From Echinarachnius parma (lineage: Eukaryota > Echinodermata > Echinoidea > Clypeasteroida > Echinarachniidae): a stretch of DNA of 64,000 nucleotides. The stretch covers positions 72,001 through 136,000 of the forward strand of contig JBAMJV010008904.1 of assembly GCA_037951105.1 (NCBI GenBank). Reading direction: 5' to 3'. Shown piece after piece: positions 55,550 to 64,000 of this stretch (position 1 is the first letter of the stretch; the number at the start of each line of letters is the position of its first letter). The translations under genes were made by a program, and so were the position numbers. The notes beneath the pieces were generated by a model. The model made no database searches. It was not told the origin of the DNA and was given only the letters and a program-made list of their open reading frames with translations.

Positions 55550-56552
55550 CTGTGAGGTAATGAAAAAACAAGTGTAATATTTGTAAGAGCACATGATTTT
55601 AAAGATTAAAAAAATTGTATTTGATCGAGAAAAAAAAAAGCGATTCAGAAACGGCATAAATATCAATAAATATATCCGATTGGAATAAATGTGGGACCTA
55701 CATTTATTCGAAAATTAAAGAAAAATATTAATATAATACGTTAACATATTTTTTTTAAATATGGAAGCGGTTTTCAAATAGCTGTTGATGATCTCTCTAT
55801 TGAATAAATTGGTAAACAAAATATCACAGTAACAATTTTTCATAAGAAGTGACTCAAAAGAAGTATTTTAAAACAACATGATTTTAGAGAGCGCCCTCTT
55901 GTGTTTTAACGGCTGCTTTTTGAATGATAACAGACTCCTGACTAAGCCGTTTGTATTAAATACGTATCCATATTGCATTGTAATTCTCTGTTATGTGTAT
56001 AATTTTACTACCTTGCATATCCTTTTGTTAAGGTATGACCTGGGCCTATTCTTTTGTTTCTTTTCCTTTGTTGATATTTACATATTCAATGAAGTGATTA
56101 AACAAAAATCATTTAACAAGGAATTGTCACATATTACTCAGTGGACATATCTGATCACAGAAAGGCACATTTGATCCAACCTTTGTCAGTTTACTTTATT
56201 ATCCTTACTTTCGTTACCATGTTTATATCAATACAGATGAAGTTTAACATATGTAGGCAAAGCCGCATTCAGAATAGGGGTGACGTTTTATTTTACTCAC
56301 CAAAAAAATTAATCCATTCATTACGGGTCCCAATATCAAAACAATAACAATCGTCTATTTTACATATTAATTGTATTTAGGCAAACATGTGCCTTAATTT
56401 TGAACAGCCACATTTTGTAAAATTGTGTTAAAAGAACACAGATTGTTAATACTTTCGAGCATGGTGGAGTAATAACTATTACTTTGAAATGTTATGGTGC
56501 AGGTTTGGGTTACTAAAATTCAGTTTGACCAAAACCCCTCTATCCCCTTTAA
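55550..56552 (-). mobile_element. AGGGATAG-family TTAA element, minus orientation, diverged
   Basis: Its right end CCCCTCTATCCCCTTTAA and AACCCAAACCTGCACCATAA (minus strand) match the left part of the element at 6511. A plus-strand fragment of the same family lies just upstream (about 55320-55430, with TTGATCAAATAAAGTTTATT). Large insertions or rearrangements have lengthened it. Confidence 0.6.
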
Positions 56553-57208
56553 CGGTTTTGGCATATTAACTCTATGATTCTGTATCGAGTAACTTTGTCA
56601 GAATCGATCCAACTCACTTGCATATCCAGTGGTTCGTTCATGCCTGGTTGATTTCCTTTTACTAATATAACTATGACACTATTTTTTTTACCATCTATTC
56701 TTTGCTATTTAGATTTGTTCTCTCTATATTGTAATCAATTCAAGAAATGATTTTTTTTTTTTAACCAATACATTTCAAATTTGTAAACGAGGTTTGTTTA
56801 AATAAAACATTTATAAGGTCAAATGTCAAATTTGTTTGATTTGATATGAAAAACCACAGGGGACCATTTAAATCAAGCTTACACAATAATGGCTATGAGT
56901 ATTGAAGCAATTACATGTAGCATATTGCATTTTTTATAGCATTATTCAGGCAAATATAAATCACTGACGTTCAGATAAAATTATGTATGAATTGATGTGC
57001 AATATATTACGCTCTCTACGGTATATGTATTGATAATAGGATTTTGAAGCCACACATAAGACAGCAAATGATTATTATTTTTTTTTGTAGTAGAGTGACA
57101 CATGGCTTAAATATTATTAAGTTTGATGTATTGATGTTTAATTCTTTTTTGCTACGATTTGTGCGCTTATAAAAACAACTTGATATCTTGTGGTGTGTTT
57201 TTAAATAG

Positions 57209-57384
57209 GTTTTCCACTTGGACTTGAGTCTTACGCCATCCCTGATTCGAGTCTGACCGCGTCGAGCGTGTTTTATGGGGCATATACGGTAGCTGCCAGG
57301 TGGGGACGGTTAAATGTGGCTGCTTCTAATGGCGATTTTGGAGCCTGGGTCGCAGGCACTAGTGACGCTAACCAGTGGATCCAG
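57209..57384 (+). CDS. F5/8 type C (discoidin) domain exon a
   Basis: This 176-base exon enters in phase 1 after ATAG and leaves in phase 0 before GTAAAG. It encodes GFPLGLESYAIPDSSLTASS, VFYGAYTVAARWGRLNVA and GAWVAGTSDANQWIQ. PLGLESGAIPDSSLTAS and ANQWIQ are hallmarks of the first half of a discoidin domain. The canonical Cys before PLG is absent. Such domains bind lipids or carbohydrates at the cell surface. Confidence 0.93.
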
Positions 57385-57830
57385 GTAAAGATTATGTATA
57401 CTTATTCAAATACGCATTGAAAGGAAACATGTACCATATGTGTAAACAATTGTAGAATAATTGTTATGCATGATACTTGTAAATAAGACAATTAAAAATG
57501 TCCTATACCTACACATAATTTCTGCAGTAGATGCTACAGTAGCATCGACATGTATTTTTATAATAATTATCGCAATTTTGAATTATAAGGTGAACAGTTC
57601 AAGTAATTATGTCTATATTCAATGTAGGTATAATACATTTCTTTAAATCTTGTTTGATTAACTTCTACACGGCATATCAATTTAGGCCGCATTTTGTTGT
57701 TCTAGTGGTGGAAATGTGTATTAATTTAACATGTTGGAAATTCCATTCTTCGCATAAGTTTATTTATTCAAGATACTAATAATACAAATAATTGTCCATT
57801 TTGTAATATGGCGCTTTAGGACAGTTAAAG

Positions 57831-58516
57831 AGGAGCACCAGGCAAAGAACAACACCTACAAATATATGCTAATAATGTTGTTAAGTGGATGCCCAACACA
57901 GTTGTGTAATTTTCAAGTTATACATTATACTACCACCACTAAACTTATGGAACCCAAAATGTCTCATGGTTATGTATGCGCCGAACATGTGCGAGTAAGC
58001 CAGTTCTATTCAGGCGAATGGTAGGAGACACTAGAATCACGGACGATGCGTTTGTCCAAGACAAATGGTAGTCTTTGTCTGCAGACCAATGAACACATGC
58101 TTTAGTATGGTGATTCGTTTTGCAATAATATGTGTCTGAATGTGTTGGTGGAATAGACTACTGAAAATGATAACTTCCAATCATAAGATTATTATTTTTA
58201 TAAAAAGTAATATTCTTTTAAAAAGAAGGTAACATAATTAGTAGTCGATGCTGCTAAAAAGCTCAGAAAATATTGTTTCTAGAAAAAAAATGTATAATTA
58301 AAAAAAAAGCATCACCATACTACAACACGTGTTCATTGGTCTACGTTCTGTTGTGTCCTAACGTATGTGTACGGAACCATTAGGCCTTAATGGTTGCATA
58401 AGTAGTGGATAAAACGCATTGTGTACGAATAACACAACCCTTTGCAAACTGTTCCAAAACATATGATTATGTGTGTTTTCTTTAATATTTTTGTTAGGCC
58501 TTGTGGTCCTCTTTAT
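57831..58516 (-). mobile_element. GGTACCACC-family TTAA element, minus orientation, decayed
   Basis: AAGAGGAGCACCAGGCAAAG at the left resembles AAGGGGACCACCAGGCAAAG of the element at 60990, and TTGTGGTCCTCTTTATG lies near the right. Internal blocks (AACACAACCCTTTGCAAA, AAAGAAGGTAACAT) confirm the family. It is older and rearranged. Confidence 0.6.
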
Positions 58517-58857
58517 GTCTCGAACAGCTCGGAGCATTATTAACTTGGCTTTAGCTGTGTCATTCAAGTGCTCAAGTATTTGAAGGAATACATTCCCGCT
58601 AAGTACCCACTTACTACACTTGGGTTGAGAGCAGCAAGTGTAAATAAAGTGTTTTGCTGAAGGACACACATGCATATCAATTTTACACAGGTGCTATGAC
58701 TTACAAATGTGTAAATACCAACATGATAATCAGCAGAGGATTTGTCAATTGAATTAGAAATGTTATGTGAACAAAAAGTCAAACCGAGGCGATTCCATTT
58801 TAATCGTATACAACAAAATCAACTTAAAGAAACATTACGATTGCCTTCTCTGTTCAG

Positions 58858-59007
58858 GTTTTTCTCGGTTCTACCTACGAAGTCGTTGCCTTAGCAACTC
58901 AAGGACGGCAGGATGCCCCCCAATGGGTGACGAGCTACAAGGTCACATACAGCATGGATGGTGTGACATTTCACACGGTTCAAAACAGCACTAATGGGAC
59001 AGATGTG
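58858..59007 (+). CDS. F5/8 type C (discoidin) domain exon b
   Basis: This 150-base phase 0-0 exon lies between TTCAG and GTGAGT. It encodes VFLGSTYEVVALATQGRQDA, PQWVTSYKVTYSMDGVTFHT and VQNSTNGTDV. It continues exon a without a gap (NQWIQ-VFLGS). The usual Asp in WIQVDLG is Phe. NST and NGT are N-glycosylation sites. The last third of the domain (the ARYVRI strand and final Cys) was not found up to 64000, so the gene continues to the right. Confidence 0.93.
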
Positions 59008-60133
59008 GTGAGTGCTATTTTATGTTTCATAGTTACATCATCATAGATATATATACATTCTACAATATCTTGTGTTTTACTTTTAAGGGCTCCAATGATC
59101 ATTCCATCGACTTTGTTAATCTATTCCTTAAAACGTAACTTTCAATACTATCACATTTAACATGTTTGATTTAATTTTAATTATACAATGTATGTTCATA
59201 ATAAACCAAACCACAAAAGTAATTCCCCCCCTCCCCTAATCTAAATAGTGTTACTTTTTAACGAAAAAGTTATTGACTAACTTCTGTGTGGAAATGAAAT
59301 TGGTCCGTTGGGTCATGCATGAGTGAGCACACATTAAATGCACAATTGTCACTTTTCAAAAGTCACACGAGTCATTTTTGGGGGCATGCAAATTCTGTTT
59401 CTGTTGTATTTTTAAGTGTTGTTGTTGTTTTAGTATCCATCGTTTGACCACCTCAAACCTATTCTGACACTTTTCACGTTTTTTCACGGTTGGCTGAGCA
59501 CAATTTTAGGGGAAAAATTGCTATGTTCAACCCTCCTGAAATTGCAAAATCTAATTCAGTTTATTTAATATATTGACATCAAATATTGTTACCAACATGT
59601 ATCATCACATGTTATGTGAACATAAGAGGTACTTGTCGTGTCATGGTTGAGTGAGCACACTTTAAAGATGAAGCAAGAAATGCTAAAATTGACTGTTTAT
59701 ATGCGATTTTAGCACTGTATGTTTATCATCATATCCGTTACTTTCTTAAACCTATTCTGATATTGTGATTTATATTGCATGGTTGAGTGAACACAATTTT
59801 AAAGGCAAAATGGGGATATTCAACTGCATGAAAATGATGGCATTATTTCAGGTAAATGAAAAGTGAATGTCACTTATATCTTGCTGAATGTGTATTATTC
59901 TGTTAAATAAACATTTTTCATCATGTCACGCTTGAGTAGGTACAGAATTAAGATAAAAGAAGGAATTTAAATCATTAATTCAATATCAAATAGGCTGAGA
60001 GAAAGACTAATTTATAATTTCAGCGTATTTCGTATCTCCACGCATGTAATAAGAAAGTTATTTTTTGTCTGGATTTGTGTTTGAATTTTCATAATCGAAT
60101 GATCTTAAATTGGAAAAAAAGGTGCATTTAAGT
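59008..60133 (+). other. Intron with a degenerate tandem repeat of 137-173 bases
   Basis: TCATGGTTGAGTGAGCACAC or a near variant occurs at about 59311, 59484, 59641, 59778 and 59924, each followed by TTTAAA-like sequence. Spacings are 173, 157, 137 and 146 bases. No ORF. Confidence 0.6.
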
Positions 60134-61484
60134 CATTGGGCCATATGCATAAAAATAGCAATTGCTTGTGCTAGCCTTTTGCTTGAATCGGTATGCATAA
60201 AAACGAGCAATTGCTTGCAAGCAAAAGCTTTTGCTTAATACAAGCACAAGCAATTGCTTACTGCTCGTAAGCAATTGCTATTAACCAAACAAGCAATTGC
60301 TTAAAACCGTATGCATGAAACGAACCTTTTACTTGTCTTGATAAGCATTTGCTTGCGTTTGTTCAAGCACCTCCATACCAGCTTGAGCTCTTGCTTACTC
60401 AGGACATTCACAATTTAGGATACGTTTCTAAACCGTTTCAGGATGATTTAGAGCTCCTGATGCCAGAGGTTATTTTGTTAGTTCATATTTAACCAAATGG
60501 CTGTTATTTTAGGCATTTATATCCATGTCAGATCCTGATCACCTGAATGCAAATGTCCTTCCTCACAATCAGACGCCATGTTTTCGCTCGTCACTTCTGT
60601 CACATGAAATCAAAACACAACCAGCCTCTAACTTGCTGCAGTGTTGTATTAAACTACGTTGTCCTTTTGTCTGTGCATGCAAGTGCCTCTTTTATTCTTC
60701 ATTCAAAATTTTCATATGATAATTTGACCCTAAGAAGCTATTTGCGTAAGAAAAAAATACTGTTGCCAGGTCGGGCACGACCAGGGCAAGCTATGCAAGG
60801 GACTACACGACGTTTGCATACACTACAAAAGTACGAATACCCTTTGTTGTCATGCTTTGTTCAACACGTAAGCAATTGCTTAGGCAGTGTAAGCAAAAGG
60901 TTTCAGCACAAACAAAAGTTTATCCATATGAGTTTAAGCAATTGCTTGAACTTGATCTTTTGCTTGCCAAGCTCTTGCTTGTGCTTTAAAGGGGACCACC
61001 AGGCAAAGAACAACACATTATTATATGTTTTGGTACCGTTTTGTGATATCAAATAGATACCCAACATTTTGCAAAGGGTTGTGTAATTCATAAACAAAGC
61101 AATTAATTTCCACCACTTACGGAACCACTGCTATTTCCTGGTTCCATACGGGCCAACCATTTGCGAGTGCGCCAATGCTATTCACGCGCACGTTTGTAAA
61201 CAATAGATTCCCGGGTGATTCGTTCGCTCTGCACACGTTGCAATTCACCGCACACATAGCAGGCTGCGTAATTCAGACCGCATGAACGCATGCTTTAGAA
61301 TGGTGATGCGTTTCCAATTATATTTTTTTTTGTCTGGAAACATATTTTTGTGAAATTGTTGATGGAATGGAATACTAAAGATGTTACCTTTCTTTAATAA
61401 GAATATAATTTTTTGGGTGGTGGTACCCTTTAAGCAAAATTTTGCTTATAAGCAATTGCTACTGTTTATGCATACGGCCCAATG
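60134..61484. mobile_element. Element built on AGCAATTGCT palindromes
   Basis: CATTGGGCCATATGCATAAA at the left and TTTATGCATACGGCCCAATG at the right are inverted ends. The sequence AGCAATTGCT, itself a perfect palindrome, occurs eight times, mostly near the ends, with many AAGCAAAAG-type words. A TTAA element is inserted at 60990-61429. ORFs through the middle (60547-61056) are not recognisable. Superfamily is not certain. Confidence 0.75.
60990..61429. mobile_element. GGTACCACC-family TTAA element, compact copy
   Basis: Starts AGGGGACCACCAGGCAAAGA and ends GGGTGGTGGTACCCT, with TTAA on both sides (60986-60989, 61430-61433). At 440 bases it lacks the internal duplication of the copy at 13704. 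It looks intact as a MITE and is younger than the element it interrupts. Confidence 0.85.
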
Positions 61485-61629
61485 TTATGGCATTAACTGA
61501 ACACTGTAAGAAAATAACAACGAGAAACAGTTAACATCAGTTGTGAGTTACTTTCTCCATTTGTTTATGAAAGTACACTTAACTTAAAGATCGTCATGCT
61601 TGCATAACAGAGAAATATTTAAAAGAGAA

Positions 61630-62735
61630 CATAGAAAAAATCAGAAATTTTAGTCATAACATCTTTGGTAGACTGTTCACTGTCACCATGACTGTCGATG
61701 ACGGCCTGACACCTTCTCCTCATGCTGTTTATCAGCCTGGTCACACGTTGCTGCGGGATGGCTGCCTACTCCTCCTGGACGATCAATGACAGATCAGCGA
61801 GCGTGGTGTCACCATTGACCCGGGGCGTAGACAGACTGCTAAAGCTGATCCCATAGATGTTATATGGGATTCAGGTCCGGAGAGTTTGCTGGCCACGCCA
61901 TTCTCTTGATACCCTGCTCTACAGGAAAGCGTTCACCTCCCTCTGTCTGTGTGGACGGGCATTATCATCCATGAAGATGAACCCATGGCCATGGGCAGCA
62001 GCAAACGGCAGAACATGGGGACGCAGCTAGGATATCATTCAAGTTCCCATCAAGCTAGACAATCGCCGTCTTGTTCACGAGATTGATGCCCGCCCACATC
62101 ATGATGCTCCCTTCACCAAATGCGGTGACTGACTGTGCGGTGAACTCTTCATGCTGCTCCCCTCTCCGCCGCCACACACGATCCCGTTCATTATTATCAA
62201 GGTGTCGAAGGCACACATGACGTGGTGCCACTGCTGTCTGTTCCATCGGACATGCTGTATTGCCCATGCAAGACGCTGTTGTCGATGCTGGATGTTCAGG
62301 ATCGTCTTGAGCAACGGGCACGAAGTCCTGCATTGTGCAGAGGTCCCTGACAGTCTAGGCTGAAATCCGTTGGTTTGGGGAGATTTTGGAGACTGCACAA
62401 AATGACAATTATCATTTTGATATCAAATGTTAGCTTGATATTAATTTAACTGTAGAAATAAAAATTTTAATTTATCTCACCTTTTAATTTTCTCCCTCTG
62501 CGAATCTTGTTGACAACCAGACGATCTTCTCTGACAGTGGTCGCTCGAGGTCGGCCACTTCTTGGCAGGTCTCGTACCTCGCCAATATTGTTGAATTTCT
62601 CCCTAAGATTGCGATCATGGCTTTGGGAGAAACATCCACTCTTCTTCTTGCCACTTCCTTGACAGCTAGGGTTCCTGCCTGGAGAAGGCCTATCGCTACA
62701 TGTATGGCCCGGTTTGGGTTAGATAATCTTGGCAT
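61630..62735 (-). pseudogene. Tc1-like transposase pseudogene
   Basis: On the minus strand the N-terminal helix-turn-helix part reads MPRLSNPNRAIHVAIGLLQA, then VSPKAMIAILGRN and a stop at 62484. Further on NNERDRVWRRRGEQ and GSIMMWAGI match the catalytic region around the second Asp of Tc1 transposases, and VHVFMQDNARPH-type sequence lies in a third frame near 61930. At least three frames are needed and the final DDE region is disrupted, so it is inactive. No terminal repeats were identified. Confidence 0.8.
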
Positions 62736-62958
62736 TATGTGAGTGGAGAATAACAGTAACTTTGAATGTGGTATGTAAAATCTACTGGCTATGAAATGGA
62801 AAATGGATGGTCATGCAGACAACCACTATAATTGTCTGATTGTGGTTATTATGCCTTTTTGTTAAACCTCGATCTGTAAAGAATAATTGTAAAGAATGAA
62901 TACACCTAATACTCTATCTTCTCTTGAAGATATCTGCATTTGATTATGGGCAATTCCA

Positions 62959-63409
62959 TACCCAGCGTGAAATTCCCATTGACTATATTACCAATTGAAA
63001 TCAATTGGTAATTCAAGAGCTGCATATATGGAAATCGAAACAATTTGGCAAATTGAAATCAATGGGTACCAATTGAATTCAATGGGTACCCATTGAATTC
63101 AATTGGTACCAATTAGAATTTCAATGGGTACCCATTGGTTTCAATGGGTACCCATTGAATTCAATGGGTACCCATTAGAATTTCAATTGGTACCAATTAG
63201 AATTTCAACCCATTGGTTTCAATGGGTACCCATTAGAATTTCAATTGGTACCAATTAGAATTTCAATGGGTACCCATTGGCTTCAATGGGTACCCATTGG
63301 TTTCAATGGATACCCAATTGGTTTCAATGGATACCCATTGGTTTCAATGGGTACCCATTGAATTCAATGGGTACCCATTAGAATTTCAATTGGTATTTCG
63401 TCCTGGGTA
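62959..63409. mobile_element. Palindromic GGTACC satellite with inverted ends
   Basis: TACCCAGCGTGAAATT at the left and TATTTCGTCCTGGGTA at the right are roughly inverted. Between 63000 and 63390 the sequence is made of CAATGGGTACCCATTG, AATTGGTACCAATT and TTGAATTCAA words, each its own reverse complement. GGTACC occurs 13 times. No ORF. Confidence 0.8.
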
Positions 63410-63412
63410 GTC

Positions 63413-64000
63413 ACGGACATTACAAATCAGATAATTTTCATGTCTTGCCAATGCCACTTCTAATTCATGCCTCTTGCTAATGTCTAGCTTTGATTTTGAT
63501 TACAAAGCAATAGCCAGGCTGAGTATGCAAACAAAGTTTCAGAACATTTATCCGATTCGTTTTTTGAGTAATTTGAGCAAAATGTGCTCCATCACGGACA
63601 TTAATTTTGAACATGTCCTTTTTGCATCCATAAACATCTTTGCAAAAGTCTGTGAGTTTTGAGACCTCACATAAGATATTTAGGTACTAAGTTATAGACA
63701 AGGCAATGATAAATTGAATTCAAGTTAGATTTTGTGAAACGGGCCAGACATATGTGATCTAGACAACAAAATGTTACGTCATGGACATTACACTTTTGTC
63801 CACTTTCTCTATACCCAGAAATAACCCTCAAAAACTGTTCTATTGTACATATAACTTTTTTTATGGAACATTTGATAAATCAAGCAGTTTTGAGAAAAAA
63901 ATTAATATTCCGAAATGTATATTATTATAAAAATAATAGCAATAATTTTTACCAAATTTATGTTCAAATGTTGAATATTTCAAGAAAATGCGTTGTTAAC
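63413..64000. other. Unassigned sequence at the right edge
   Basis: No exon, repeat or ORF of recognisable type. It is presumably still inside the intron of the discoidin domain. Confidence 0.5.

Larger units (their letters stand above)
2083..59007 (+). other. Predicted gene span: SRCR/EGF/discoidin multidomain protein, partial
   Basis: Fourteen exons on one strand encode extracellular modules. EGF and SRCR exons begin and end in phase 1, so any of them can be gained, lost or skipped without a frameshift. Junction codons are consistent: SRCR ends with T and joins an EGF starting AT or TT (Tyr or Phe); EGF ends with G and joins GT (Gly) or AT (Asp). The discoidin exons are phase 1-0 and 0-0. 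No signal peptide, membrane segment or terminal exon is seen, so both ends lie outside the window. SRCR plus EGF plus F5/8C architecture is typical of expanded scavenger-receptor or recognition proteins of marine deuterostomes; ligand and cellular role are not shown here. A cluster of separate genes is possible in principle, but no start or stop exon appears between the modules. Confidence 0.8.

Noticed and set aside
60547-61056. 169-residue ORF
   Set aside because: It crosses palindromic repeat sequence and the edge of a nested MITE, and has no recognisable motif.
62959-63409. CRISPR-like repeat array
   Set aside because: The words are self-complementary and of variable length, there are no unique spacers, and the DNA is eukaryotic.

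Overview
The window is animal nuclear DNA, most likely from a marine invertebrate deuterostome (echinoderm, hemichordate or a relative). The grounds are spliced phase-1 SRCR, EGF and discoidin exons, Ty3/gypsy and Penelope-like retroelements, and many Tc1-, hAT- and TTAA-type elements. The species cannot be named from sequence alone.

The host gene is on the + strand and runs off both ends. Fourteen exons are recognisable: seven EGF-like (2083, 5089, 8788, 47659, 50785, 52289, 54834), four good SRCR (2832, 5844, 43200, 49158), one degenerate SRCR (about 49645), and two exons of an F5/8C discoidin domain (57209, 58858). Thirteen of them join in frame. Predicted order: [SRCR upstream, unseen]-EGF-SRCR-EGF-SRCR-EGF-SRCR-EGF-SRCR-(SRCR?)-EGF-EGF-EGF-F5/8C. 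This suggests a secreted or membrane recognition protein of the scavenger-receptor type. Bases 1-8925 are tandem copies of one EGF+SRCR genomic unit, introns included. Comparing the copies gives exact empty sites for several transposons.

The intron between 8926 and 43199 is about 34 kb, against about 0.6 kb for the same intron in the two preceding units, and is filled with nested repeats. In order: long-TIR MITEs (9472, 10579), G-run and GGTCTCG repeats (12490-13560), a TTAA element (13704), a MITE with a 6-bp target duplication (16185), a 5'-truncated Penelope-like fragment with a GIY-YIG domain followed by an array of 15 small hairpins (20937-22312), a young LTR element (22417-34419) carrying a second LTR element inside its 5' LTR (23079-27910) and a satellite-armed foldback element (28425-30414), then hAT-type elements (36888, 38519) and a 1.2-kb repeat (40743).

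The 3' part (43200-64000) holds the remaining exons plus a foldback element with tRNA-like arms (43539-43932), a Tc1-type element with a nested insertion and a 207-bp direct duplication (44465-46770), LINE and Tc1 transposase remnants, and two elements built from short palindromic words (60134-61484 and 62959-63409).

The most notable observations are the array of histone-stem-loop-like hairpins next to the Penelope-like fragment, the mosaic sequence of the SRCR exons, the coordinated loss of one disulfide pair in the fifth SRCR exon, and the tRNA-armed foldback family embedded in the repeating gene unit. Coordinates and alignments were made by eye.
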